Counted from the stretch's first letter, positions 7,930-14,431 are shown. The stretch: 16,694 nucleotides of DNA from an uncultured Oscillospiraceae bacterium (GCA_900757655.1 CAAEOT010000041.1:1-16694); one strand, 5' to 3'. A program made the numbers and translations. The notes: generated from the sequence alone by a model not told the origin.

Positions 7930-7936
7930 CCTCCTT
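7930..7936 (-). promoter_or_regulatory. Ribosome binding site deciding the clpC start
   Basis: AAGGAGG on the minus strand, ten bases before the ATG at 7919. It lies inside the longer open frame that begins at 7946, which argues for the shorter protein. Confidence 0.75.
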
Positions 7937-7954
7937 CGCTGGTCATACGCCTCT

Positions 7955-7960
7955 ATTATC
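7955..7960 (-). promoter_or_regulatory. Possible -10 of clpC
   Basis: GATAAT on the minus strand, with no convincing -35 at 16-18 bases (CAGTTT at best). No CIRCE element and no CtsR-type heptad repeat is visible between clpC and the ferredoxin gene, so heat-shock control is not evident from sequence. Confidence 0.25.
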
Positions 7961-8067
7961 GCCCGGACGGCACAAGGAAACTGCCGAATCCGGGAAGCTG
8001 ATTTTTATTATTTCCACCCCTTCCTGTTTTTTAATCAACACGCTTTTCCGAATTTCGAAAATGACGG

Positions 8068-8095
8068 TTGATTTTTCGGATTTTTGTGCTACAAT
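8068..8095 (+). promoter_or_regulatory. Sigma-A promoter of the ferredoxin gene
   Basis: TTGATT (8068-8073), 16 bases, TACAAT (8090-8095), with the extended -10 TG one base upstream (TGCTACAAT). The leader is about 45 bases long and carries AGGAGG at 8135-8140. Confidence 0.7.
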
Positions 8096-8148
8096 GACTC
8101 CATACCAGAGGAAGAGAAGTCTGGTCAAAAACATAGGAGGTAATTACA

Positions 8149-8319
8149 ATGGCTTTTGTTATTGGCGACGATTGCGTCATGTGCGGCACCTGTGCTGCGA
8201 ACTGCCCGGCTGAGGCGATTTCCGAGGGCAATGGCAAGTACGTCATCAACGCGGACAGCTGCATGGAGTGCGGCACCTGCGCTGCCAACTGCCCGGTGGG
8301 CGCGATCTCTGTCGACTAA
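8149..8319 (+). CDS. 2[4Fe-4S] clostridial-type ferredoxin
   Basis: A 56-residue low-potential electron carrier. Two CxxCxxCxxxCP motifs hold two cubane clusters: C9, C12, C15, C19 and C38, C41, C44, C48. The halves are near copies (CGTCAANCP occurs in both), the classic internal duplication of bacterial ferredoxins. The protein is acidic and otherwise minimal, the normal size for the family. The ATG at 8149 has AGGAGG eight bases upstream and a good extended -10 promoter. It is divergent from clpC and monocistronic or nearly so, ending before a 12-bp hairpin. Likely partners (pyruvate:ferredoxin oxidoreductase, hydrogenase, Rnf or Etf-type enzymes) are not in the window. Confidence 0.95.
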   Translation: MAFVIGDDCVMCGTCAANCPAEAISEGNGKYVINADSCMECGTCAANCPVGAISVD

Positions 8320-8348
8320 GATTCGGCCGGAGAAAAACGCAAACGAAT

Positions 8349-8377
8349 GAGGCGATATGCTCCAGGCATATCGCCTC
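8349..8377 (+). terminator. Terminator or attenuator after ferredoxin gene
   Basis: GAGGCGATATGC (8349-8360) pairs perfectly with GCATATCGCCTC (8366-8377) around a 5-base loop. The tail TATCTATTTC is only moderately T-rich. I see no promoter between it and trmN6, so some read-through into trmN6-rsmI is likely. Confidence 0.65.
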
Positions 8378-8417
8378 TATCTATTTCAAACGATATTCAG
8401 CGGAAGGAGCGTGTGCC

Positions 8418-9155
8418 ATGCCCCCCTGCGTACAATATGACGATCTGTGGCCGGATGGCCCGCGATTTCTGCGCTCCGGCGCCGGGTTTGCCCTCGGTAC
8501 GGACAGTGTGCTGCTGGCCGATTTTGCAGCCCATCGCCGTGTGCGCCGCTTTGCCGACCTCGGCTGCGGCGCCGGTGTGCTGACGGTGCTGCTGCTGCAC
8601 ACGCTGCCGCAGGCGACCGCCGTCGGCGTGGAGCTGCAGCCAGACGCGGCGCAGCTCGCGTGCGGCAATATCAAAGCCAATGGTCTGAACGCTCGGGCGG
8701 AGATCCTCTGCGCCGACCTACGCGAGCACCGCACGGTGCTCCCGGCCGGGGGCTTTGATCTCGTCGTGGCAAACCCACCGTATTTTGCCGAGGGCCGGGG
8801 CTATACCTCTCCCGACCCCATGCGCGCGTATGCGCGCGACGAGCGCACCTGCACCATGCAGGATATCTGCGCCGCCATGGCCTATCTCACGCGCTGGGGC
8901 GGCTCGGCCGCACTCGTGCACCGGCCGGAGCGGCTGAGCGAGCTGTTGTGCGCGCTCACGGCTGTCGGGCTGGAGCCGAAGCGTCTGCGCGCCGTGGCGC
9001 ACACCGCGGACGCTGCGCCCAGCCTCGTGCTGGTCGAGGCGCGCCGTGGCGGAAAGCCGGGGCTCAACATCCTGCCGCCGCTGGCGCTCTGCGCACCGGA
9101 CGGCACGGACTCGGATGAAATATGCAGAATTTATCACAGGAGGACGCAACCATGA
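8418..9155 (+). CDS. tRNA1(Val) (adenine37-N6)-methyltransferase family (TrmN6/YabB)
   Basis: A 245-residue class I SAM-dependent methyltransferase. The SAM site is FADLGCGAGVL (45-55) with the acidic V-E-L at 71-73, and the catalytic motif is VVANPPYF (116-123), whose NPPY is typical of N6-adenine methyltransferases acting on nucleic acid. The family's best-known role is N6 methylation of A37 in tRNA. The start at 8418 has GGAAGGAG eight bases upstream; the frame runs open further left, through the ferredoxin 3' end in another frame, but those starts lack a binding site. Its stop overlaps the rsmI start (ATGA). The same neighbourhood (yabB, then rsmI/yabC, then an opposed abrB) occurs in Bacillus, which supports the call, though yazA is missing here. 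Confidence 0.85.
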   Translation: MPPCVQYDDLWPDGPRFLRSGAGFALGTDSVLLADFAAHRRVRRFADLGCGAGVLTVLLLHTLPQATAVGVELQPDAAQLACGNIKANGLNARAEILCADLREHRTVLPAGGFDLVVANPPYFAEGRGYTSPDPMRAYARDERTCTMQDICAAMAYLTRWGGSAALVHRPERLSELLCALTAVGLEPKRLRAVAHTADAAPSLVLVEARRGGKPGLNILPPLALCAPDGTDSDEICRIYHRRTQP

Positions 9156-9982
9156 GCGGAACACTGTATCTGGTCGGCACGCCGATCGGCAACCTCGGCG
9201 ACCTGTCCGTGCGCGCGCTCGAAACGCTGCGCAGTGCCGACTTCATCGCCGCCGAGGACACACGCGTGACGGCGAAGCTCCTCAACCATTTTGAGATCAA
9301 AAAACCGTGCGTGAGCTACTACGAGCACAACAAATACGCCAGCGGCGAGAAGATCGTCGCCCGCCTGCTCACCGGTGAGACGTGCGCGCTCGTGACCGAC
9401 GCCGGTATGCCCGCCATCTCCGACCCCGGCGAGGACATCGTGCGCCAGTGCGCCGAGCAGGGCATCGACGTGCAGGTCATCCCCGGCCCGTGCGCGGCCA
9501 TCGCGGCGCTGGCCGTGTCCGGCCTGCCGACGCAGCAGTTTTGCTTCGAGGGCTTCCTCGCCGTGAGCGGCAAGACACGGCGCGAGCACCTCGATCGCCT
9601 GCGCAATGAAACGCGCACAATGATCTTCTACGAGGCGCCGCACAAGCTGCTGCGCACGCTCTGCGACCTGCGCGATACCTTCGGCGGCGCGCGGGAGATC
9701 ACGCTCGCGCGCGAGCTGACAAAGCTCCATGAGCAAAAGCTGCGCACGACGCTCGACGGCGCAGTGGCCTACTTTACCGAGACGCCGCCGAAGGGCGAGT
9801 TCGTGCTCGTGCTGCGCGGCGCACCCGAGCGCTCGGAGCCAGCCGTCACGGCCGAGCAGGCCCTCGAGATCGTGGAACGCTATCGCAGTGAAGGCCGCGC
9901 GCTCAAAGAGGCGTGCAAGCTCGCCGCGGCGGACACCGGTTTCGGCAAAAACGAACTGTACCAGATGGCGCTCCATACCTGA
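9152..9982 (+). CDS. rsmI: 16S rRNA (cytidine1402-2'-O)-methyltransferase RsmI
   Basis: A 276-residue tetrapyrrole-methylase-fold enzyme that methylates the ribose of C1402 in the decoding centre of 16S rRNA. Family motifs are all present: LVGTPIGNLGDLS (7-19), AEDTR (34-38), VTDAGMPAISDPG (81-93) and VIPGPCA (109-115), followed by FYEAPHKL and the C-terminal small domain. Length is normal. The start at 9152 has AGGAGG eight bases before it and overlaps the trmN6 stop by 4 bases; an upstream in-frame ATG at 9122 lacks such a site. It ends just before a bidirectional terminator shared with abrB. Confidence 0.95.
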   Translation: MSGTLYLVGTPIGNLGDLSVRALETLRSADFIAAEDTRVTAKLLNHFEIKKPCVSYYEHNKYASGEKIVARLLTGETCALVTDAGMPAISDPGEDIVRQCAEQGIDVQVIPGPCAAIAALAVSGLPTQQFCFEGFLAVSGKTRREHLDRLRNETRTMIFYEAPHKLLRTLCDLRDTFGGAREITLARELTKLHEQKLRTTLDGAVAYFTETPPKGEFVLVLRGAPERSEPAVTAEQALEIVERYRSEGRALKEACKLAAADTGFGKNELYQMALHT

Positions 9983-10003
9983 GGCGCTGCAGATGATAAA
10001 AAA

Positions 10004-10030
10004 AGTCCCCTGACCGGCGGTCAGGGGACT
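10004..10030. terminator. Bidirectional terminator between rsmI and abrB
   Basis: AGTCCCCTGACC (10004-10015) pairs perfectly with GGTCAGGGGACT (10019-10030) around GGC. T follows to 10035 on the plus strand and a run of A precedes from 9998, so it works for both convergent genes. Confidence 0.92.
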
Positions 10031-10044
10031 TTTTTGCTCCGCGC

Positions 10045-10290
10045 TCAGAGCTTCTCGTTCATGGCGCGGATGCAGTCGGGGCAGATATTCTTGCCCTTGT
10101 AGTTGATGATGTCTTTCGCGTTATCACAGAAGATGCAGGCCGGCTGATACTTGCGCAGGATGATGGACTCGCCATCCACGAAGATCTCGATGCGGTCTTT
10201 TTCCTCGATACCGAGGGTTCTTCTCAGCTCGATGGGGAGCACGATACGACCCAGCTCGTCAACTTTTCTAACAATGCCTGTAGACTTCAT
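10045..10290 (-). CDS. abrB: AbrB-family transition-state regulator with zinc-finger-like tail
   Basis: An 81-residue protein whose first 50 residues are the swapped-hairpin DNA-binding fold of AbrB/SpoVT: MKSTGIVRKVDELGRIVLPI (1-20), then ELRRTLGIEEKDRIEIF, very close to Bacillus AbrB. The C-terminal half differs: C52xxC55 and C70xxC73 (CIFC, CPDC) resemble a small zinc ribbon, a form I associate with clostridial AbrB proteins. It probably represses stationary-phase and sporulation genes during growth. The start at 10290 has GGAGG nine bases upstream; an earlier in-frame ATG at 10341 has none. A strong promoter and palindrome lie upstream, consistent with autoregulation. The gene opposes rsmI as in Bacillus. 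Confidence 0.92.
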   Translation of the reverse strand: MKSTGIVRKVDELGRIVLPIELRRTLGIEEKDRIEIFVDGESIILRKYQPACIFCDNAKDIINYKGKNICPDCIRAMNEKL

Positions 10291-10357
10291 AGTAAAATGC
10301 CTCCAATACGAATGGGATAAATGAGAAATTTCATCGATCATTCATTTCAACACCTGC

Positions 10358-10385
10358 ATTATACCAAACGTTGACAAAAAGTCAA
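10358..10385 (-). promoter_or_regulatory. Sigma-A promoter of abrB
   Basis: Minus strand: TTGACT (10380-10385), 16 bases, consensus TATAAT (10358-10363). The start point is predicted near 10351, giving a 60-base leader. Confidence 0.8.
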
Positions 10386-10386
10386 C
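10370..10386. promoter_or_regulatory. Palindromic operator over the abrB -35
   Basis: GTTGAC-AAAAA-GTCAAC is a perfect 6-bp inverted repeat with an A-tract centre. It covers the -35 hexamer of the abrB promoter and part of its spacer. Placement suggests repression, either by AbrB itself (which favours bent AT-rich DNA) or by another dimeric repressor. The binding protein is not known. Confidence 0.55.
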
Positions 10387-10431
10387 AAATTCGCGCCAAC
10401 TTGTCCTACGAATTGCGTTTTTCTACCATTT

Positions 10432-10460
10432 GCATATTTTGGTACGTGCCAGCATAATAT
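10432..10460 (+). promoter_or_regulatory. Candidate sigma-E promoter of spmAB
   Basis: GCATATT (10432-10438), exactly 14 bases, CATAATAT (10453-10460). The -35 fits the sigma-E consensus KMATATT fully, and six of eight -10 positions fit CATACAMT. spmAB is a sigma-E operon in Bacillus. The leader to spmA would be about 220 bases, unusually long. That stretch (10461-10685) contains no gene I can support. Confidence 0.45.
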
Positions 10461-10685
10461 GTTTTTGTGAATAATCACCGAAAATTTAAAGAATTTTAAG
10501 CACAAGAACAACCAGATAGCAATGTGCGCTCCGACGCGGCGCCCACAGCAGAAAGCCCACATATATCCCGGTTTTTCAGGGCATTGCCGCTGCCGAAATA
10601 CCGGTGCGCGGCGAAAATACGCAGGATTTTTTCAACAAACGGCATCGAAAATCGCAGCATGATGGGGAAAGGGCGGGGGTTTTTC

Positions 10686-11264
10686 ATGGCATTGACCTGG
10701 ATCTGGGTAGGCATGGTGTGCATAGCGCTGGTCTTCGGCGCGGCGACCGGCCAGAGCGCGGCCGTCGGCGCAGCGGCGGCACAGGGCGTGCAGCAAGCGA
10801 TCACATTTTGCCTGACAGTGGGCGGCATGATCTGCCTGTGGTCGGGTGTGATGGAGGTCATGCGGCGCAGCGGCATCGCAGCCGGCCTGTCGAAACTGCT
10901 GCAGCCGGTACTGCGGCGGTTGTTTCCGCACGCGTCGCGCGATGCGCAGACGCTTGACGCACTGAGCATGAATGTGAGCGCGAATCTGCTCGGACTCGGC
11001 AACGCGGCAACGCCGGCCGGCGTGCGCGCCGCGCAGGCGATGGCGCGTGAGATCCGGGGCGACGCCGCCAGCGACGAGCTGTGCCTGCTGGTGGTGCTCA
11101 ACACGGCGTCCATCCAGCTGCTGCCGGTCACGATCGCCGCCGTGCGCGAGACGGCGGGCGCGGCCGTGCCGTTTGATATTCTGCCGGCCGTGTGGGTGAC
11201 CTCCCTGTGCTCGGTCACGGTGGGGCTTCTGACCGGGAAAGGGCTGGCGCGCATATGGCAGTGA
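10686..11264 (+). CDS. spmA: Spore maturation protein SpmA
   Basis: A 192-residue membrane protein of the nucleoside-recognition (Gate) domain type. With SpmB it is needed for core dehydration of developing spores. Hydrophobic segments lie at about 4-20, 38-56, 135-155 and 165-185. The conserved polar block MNVSANLLGLGNAATPAGVR (95-114) is the Gate-like signature. Length matches Bacillus SpmA (196). The start at 10686 is chosen for homology and the purine-rich GGGCGGGGG before it. Two ATGs at about 10659-10662 and one at 10524 are in frame, but would add a polar, low-quality N-terminus. Its last 10 bases overlap spmB. Confidence 0.9.
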   Translation: MALTWIWVGMVCIALVFGAATGQSAAVGAAAAQGVQQAITFCLTVGGMICLWSGVMEVMRRSGIAAGLSKLLQPVLRRLFPHASRDAQTLDALSMNVSANLLGLGNAATPAGVRAAQAMAREIRGDAASDELCLLVVLNTASIQLLPVTIAAVRETAGAAVPFDILPAVWVTSLCSVTVGLLTGKGLARIWQ

Positions 11265-11785
11265 GCGATGTGCTGGCGCTGACCGTCCCGGCGCTGCTGG
11301 CCGGTGTGGGGCTCTACGGCGCGCTGACGGGGACGGACGTCTTTTCCGCGCTGACAGCCGGAGCGCTTGACGGGCTGAAAACCGTGGTGCGCATCTTCCC
11401 CGCCCTTGTCGTGCTGCTCGCAGCTGTGAGTATGCTGCGCGCCTCCGGGGCGCTCGATGCGCTGACACGACTGTGTTCCCCGGTGCTGGCATGGCTCGGC
11501 ATCCCACCAGAGACGGCGATCCTCATGGTCGTGCGGCCCGTGAGCGGCAGCGGTGCGCTGGCCGCGGCAAGCGATATTATCGGGACCTATGGAGCCGATT
11601 CCCGCATCGGCCGCACCGCTGCCGTCATGCTCGGTTCGACCGAGACGACATTCTACGTCCTGGCCGTGTATTTCGGCGCCTGCGGCGTCCGGCGCAGCCG
11701 CTGGGCGATCCCCGCCGCCGTCGCCGCCGACCTGACCGGCTTTCTCGTGGCAGCCGCGCTCGTGCGCTGGATCTGGGGTACATAA
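11255..11785 (+). CDS. spmB: Spore maturation protein SpmB
   Basis: A 176-residue integral membrane partner of SpmA, close to the 178 residues of the Bacillus protein. Hydrophobic segments lie at about 5-25, 46-62, 83-93, 128-143 and 152-171. Family hallmarks are ILMVVRPVSGSGALAA (89-104) and MLGSTETTFYVLAVYFG (125-141). The ATG at 11255 overlaps the spmA end by 10 bases, indicating coupled translation, with GGGAAAGGG upstream. I see no strong terminator after it; only a weak AAGTCA/TGACTT pairing with a long loop precedes a T-run at about 11828-11834. Confidence 0.92.
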   Translation: MAVSDVLALTVPALLAGVGLYGALTGTDVFSALTAGALDGLKTVVRIFPALVVLLAAVSMLRASGALDALTRLCSPVLAWLGIPPETAILMVVRPVSGSGALAAASDIIGTYGADSRIGRTAAVMLGSTETTFYVLAVYFGACGVRRSRWAIPAAVAADLTGFLVAAALVRWIWGT

Positions 11786-11872
11786 GTCAGCAGACAAATT
11801 GCACAAAAGCATCTCCATGACTTGATATTTTTTTGACGAAACGCCTATTTTGAAAAAATTCTTATTTTTCAC

Positions 11873-11901
11873 TTTACAACGCCGCACGAATGTGTTATAA
11901 A
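11873..11901 (+). promoter_or_regulatory. Orphan sigma-A promoter in the spmB-argS gap
   Basis: TTTACA (11873-11878), exactly 17 bases, TATAAA (11896-11901) continuing into an AT-rich stretch. The predicted start is near 11908. No open reading frame with a start and ribosome binding site follows it before argS, which lies on the other strand. Confidence 0.55.
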
Positions 11902-11907
11902 ATAATC

Positions 11908-12015
11908 ACGTTAGTTAATAAATTAACTCAACGTTCTTCCGATTTCTTTCTTTTCTCTTCTTATTTTTGCTCTCTCGACAGCAGCGTGTCGCCACTCTCC
12001 GGCGGCACGCTGTTG
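11908..12015 (+). ncRNA. Candidate small RNA between spmB and argS
   Basis: Downstream of the orphan promoter lie a palindrome, a nearly pure pyrimidine tract (about 11934-11975, C and T with few breaks) and a strong two-part hairpin: CAGCAGCGTG (11979-11988) pairs with CACGCTGTTG (12006-12015) with one G-U, and CGCC pairs with GGCG inside. There is no coding potential. The 3' end is unclear because no U-run follows the hairpin; transcription may continue into the argS terminator region. It could also be a relic promoter with no product. The 11786-12092 gap holds nothing else except this and the argS terminator. Confidence 0.3.
11913..11928. promoter_or_regulatory. Palindrome at the start of the orphan transcript
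   Basis: AGTTAAT-AA-ATTAACT is a perfect 7-bp inverted repeat placed a few bases after the predicted start point of the orphan promoter. The position and symmetry suit an operator for a TetR/MarR-size dimer, but the binding protein is unknown. Confidence 0.45.
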
Positions 12016-12042
12016 CCGTTTCCGGACAAAAACGCAAAAAAC

Positions 12043-12071
12043 GCCCTCCCCCGCGTATGCGGTGGGAGGGC
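12043..12071 (-). terminator. argS terminator
   Basis: GCCCTCCC (12043-12050) pairs with GGGAGGGC (12064-12071), extended by CCGC (12051-12054) with GCGG (12059-12062) and a one-base bulge. On the minus strand six T follow (12036-12041). Confidence 0.88.
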
Positions 12072-12092
12072 TGTGCATTGTGTATATAGAGA

Positions 12093-13790
12093 TCACATTT
12101 TTTCCGGTGCGGTCACGCCGATGATACCGAGGCCGGTCTCAAGCACGCGGCGCGTCGCATCGGCCAGCTTCAGGCGGGCGTCGCGCACGGCAGGCTCCGC
12201 GTCCTTGATGCGGCAGACATTGTAGAACCGGTGGAAGCGTGCAGCCAGCTCCGTCACGTAGCGGTTGATACGGCTGGGATCGTAGTCGCGCGCGGCGAGG
12301 TGGATCTCCTCCGGGAGCATGGCGAGCTGCTTGATGAGCTCGCGCTCCTGCGGTGTTGTGAGCAGAGCCGCATCCACATCCGCCGCGGCAGGCACGGCGC
12401 AGCCGGCCTCCGCCATGGCGGCGAGCAGCGTGCAGATGCGCGCGTGCGCGTACTGGACGTAGTAAACGGGGTTTTCGCTGTCCTGCCGCACGGCGAGGTC
12501 GAGGTCAAATTCCAGATGCGTGTCCGGCTTGGCATTGAAGAAAAAGCGGCAGGCGTCCACGCCGATCTCGTCCATGAGGTCCGCGAGCGAGAGCGCCTTG
12601 CCCGTGCGCTTGGAGACCTTGACGATCTCGTCACCGCGCATAAGGCGCACCATCTGCATGATGAGGAAGTCGAGCTTGCGGCCCTCGAGTCCCAGCGCGG
12701 GTGCGCGCATGGTCGCGGCAAAACGGATGGCGTGGCCGTGATGGTCGGCGCCCCAGACGTCGATGACGCGGTCAAAGCCGCGCTCGATGAATTTGTTGCG
12801 GTGGTAGGCAATGTCGACCGCGTAGTACGTATAAAACCCGTTCGAGCGGCGCAGGACCTCGTCCTTGTCGGCGCCGAGGTCGGTGTTGCGCAGCCAGAGC
12901 GCGCCGTCCTTTTCATACGTCAGGCCGGCGTCCACAAGCAGCTGCACGGTCTCGGCCACGTAGCCGGAGCTGTGCAGGCTGCTCTCGAGGAACCACTGGT
13001 CAAAATGGATGCGATAGCGCTCAAGATCGCGCTGCATACGCGCGATGTTGTACGGCAGACCGAAGGCCACGAACGCCGCACAGCGCTCAGCGCTCGGCAC
13101 GGTGAGGTACTTGTCGCCGTCGCGCTCGTAGATGAGCCGGGCCAGCTCCTTGATGTCGTCGCCGTGGTAGCCGTTGTCCGGGAACGCGACGGCGTCCTCC
13201 CCCTGGATGAGCTGGAGGTAGCGCGCCTCGATGGACTTGCCGAACAGGTCGACTTGATTGCCGGCGTCGTTGACGTAAAATTCGCGCCAGACGTTGTAGC
13301 CCGCGCGGTCGAGCACGGACGCAAGCGCGTCGCCGAGCACGCCGCCGCGCGCGTTGCCGATCGTCATGGGCCCGGTCGGGTTGGCGGACACGAACTCCAC
13401 CATGACCTTCTCGCCGTGGCCGTCGTCCACGCGGCCATAGTCCGCGCCGGATTCATCCACCGCAGTCAGCACGTCCTGATACCACTTGTCGGACAGGCGG
13501 AAGTTCAGAAAGCCCGGCCCGGCCGCCTCGACGGAGGCAAACCACGTGCCGTCCAGATCCATGTGCGCGATGAGCGCCTCGGCGATCTTGCGCGGGGCCA
13601 TATGCATGGTCTTGGCCGACGCCATGGCGTGGTTGGCGGCAAAGTCGCCGTTGGCGGTGTCCTTCGGCTGCTCGACGGAGCCGCGCACGTCCGCGCCCTC
13701 AGGCAGAGCGCCCGCGGCGGCGGCGCGCAGATATGCTTCCCGGATGCACGCATCCACGGCGGCGCGTGCCTGTTCGATTCGATTGGCCAT
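12093..13790 (-). CDS. argS: Arginyl-tRNA synthetase
   Basis: A 565-residue class I synthetase that charges tRNA-Arg. Visible in order: the N-terminal Add-1 tRNA-recognition domain (about 1-95, with NGDFAANHAM), the Rossmann catalytic core beginning VEFVSANPTGPMTIGNARGG (131-150), the catalytic-core block WGADHHGH (346-353), the KMSKS-like loop KVSKRTGK (391-398), and the all-helical DALR anticodon-binding domain (about 440-565, starting PVYYVQYAHARI). The HIGH motif reads TIGN here; both histidines are replaced (see findings). The start at 13790 has GAGGG ten bases upstream. It follows a DUF1934 gene by 26 bases, the same pairing as argS-ywiB in Bacillus, and ends at a clear terminator. Confidence 0.95.
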   Translation of the reverse strand: MANRIEQARAAVDACIREAYLRAAAAGALPEGADVRGSVEQPKDTANGDFAANHAMASAKTMHMAPRKIAEALIAHMDLDGTWFASVEAAGPGFLNFRLSDKWYQDVLTAVDESGADYGRVDDGHGEKVMVEFVSANPTGPMTIGNARGGVLGDALASVLDRAGYNVWREFYVNDAGNQVDLFGKSIEARYLQLIQGEDAVAFPDNGYHGDDIKELARLIYERDGDKYLTVPSAERCAAFVAFGLPYNIARMQRDLERYRIHFDQWFLESSLHSSGYVAETVQLLVDAGLTYEKDGALWLRNTDLGADKDEVLRRSNGFYTYYAVDIAYHRNKFIERGFDRVIDVWGADHHGHAIRFAATMRAPALGLEGRKLDFLIMQMVRLMRGDEIVKVSKRTGKALSLADLMDEIGVDACRFFFNAKPDTHLEFDLDLAVRQDSENPVYYVQYAHARICTLLAAMAEAGCAVPAAADVDAALLTTPQERELIKQLAMLPEEIHLAARDYDPSRINRYVTELAARFHRFYNVCRIKDAEPAVRDARLKLADATRRVLETGLGIIGVTAPEKM

Positions 13791-13816
13791 AATCAGTTAC
13801 CCTCTATTCTATAATC

Positions 13817-14239
13817 TTATTGTTCTCGGACAGTGATCTTCAGCTGGTTGCGGTTGGCGCAGGCGTGGTCAAAATCCACGACATACAGCAGATCCAGCAC
13901 CCCGCCGTGCTCGTCGAGTGTGGAGCGGTAGCGCTGCGTCTCCAGCCCGACCGTGCTGGTGCCGTACGGCGTCTGGTACAAAAACGTGTTGCGCGCGCCG
14001 GGGGCAAAGACCATCCGGCTCATGACGGTGCCGGTGCGCTTGAGCACGGCGCTCGACGGCGTGAAGGTAATGGTCGTGAGCGTGCCGGCCATACCGGTCA
14101 GTTCGCTCTCGGGATAGGTGAGCATCCCGCAGCCGTCGACGCAGGTATACTCCCCGTCGGTCGAAAACTGCACCAGCTCGTCCGGCTCCTGCTCGAAAAC
14201 ATCGGCCTGCGAGCCCTCGATCGTGATGACGACCTGCAT
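13817..14239 (-). CDS. DUF1934 (YwiB-like) beta-barrel protein
   Basis: A 140-residue protein of the DUF1934 family, predicted to form a lipocalin-like barrel. It begins MQVVITIEGSQ, has CVDGCGMLTYPESELTG in the middle, and contains the repeated short strands TLTTITFTPSSAVLKRTG and MVFAPGARNTFLYQTPYG. The C-terminal strand DLLYVVDFDHACANRNQLKI is typical of the family. Function is unknown; the family's constant companion is argS, which follows 26 bases downstream here. The start at 14239 is set by AAAGGAGG six bases upstream; a longer frame from 14257 would add six residues rich in arginine and hide that site. Confidence 0.83.
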   Translation of the reverse strand: MQVVITIEGSQADVFEQEPDELVQFSTDGEYTCVDGCGMLTYPESELTGMAGTLTTITFTPSSAVLKRTGTVMSRMVFAPGARNTFLYQTPYGTSTVGLETQRYRSTLDEHGGVLDLLYVVDFDHACANRNQLKITVREQ

Positions 14240-14274
14240 ACGCCGCCTCCTTTGCATAACAGTGCGATTCTATT

Positions 14275-14303
14275 ATCATATACTGTTTTGCCCAACTTCG
14301 CAA
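14275..14303 (-). promoter_or_regulatory. Sigma-A promoter of the DUF1934-argS operon
   Basis: Minus strand: TTGCGA (14298-14303), 17 bases, TATGAT (14275-14280). The leader is about 30 bases. There is no T-box-like leader, so argS is not visibly controlled by tRNA-Arg charging. Confidence 0.65.
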
Positions 14304-14339
14304 CAGAAAAATGGTGTAGAATTTCCCGCCGCCGTTTGC

Positions 14340-14345
14340 TATAAT
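14340..14345 (+). promoter_or_regulatory. Extended -10 promoter of the 14432-15291 operon
   Basis: A consensus TATAAT preceded by TG one base upstream (TGCTATAAT). The -35 (TAGAAT at 14317-14322, 17 bases away) is weak, as expected for an extended -10 promoter. It is divergent from, and about 60 bases from, the DUF1934-argS promoter. Confidence 0.6.
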
Positions 14346-14431
14346 GGTAGCACAAGCGCATCCGCCGCCGACCGCTGCGGATGCCAGCCATTTTTTCGGG
14401 GGCACAGGCTCCCGTCGGGAGGGATGACCGG

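Noticed and set aside
6156..8213. 685-codon plus-strand open frame over clpC
   Set aside because: It is antisense to clpC and the ferredoxin region, with no motif; ClpC on the other strand is unmistakable.
8268..8417. Upstream extension of trmN6 into the ferredoxin gene
   Set aside because: It would read the ferredoxin 3' end and a terminator hairpin as protein; the ATG at 8418 has a strong ribosome binding site.
10359..10562. Minus-strand 67-codon frame upstream of abrB
   Set aside because: It runs through the abrB promoter and palindrome, has no binding site and no recognisable sequence.
10496..11887. 463-codon minus-strand frame under spmAB
   Set aside because: It is the antisense shadow of spmA and spmB; the sense proteins match their families in full.
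11890..12225. 111-codon plus-strand frame in the spmB-argS gap
   Set aside because: Its ATG lies inside the promoter, before the predicted transcript start; there is no ribosome binding site and the frame ends inside argS.
12231..13814. 527-codon plus-strand frame over argS
   Set aside because: Antisense of a clear ArgRS with no motif of its own.
13791..14350. T-box or other riboswitch before argS
   Set aside because: The leader of the DUF1934-argS operon is only about 30 bases and has no T-box sequence or antiterminator pair.
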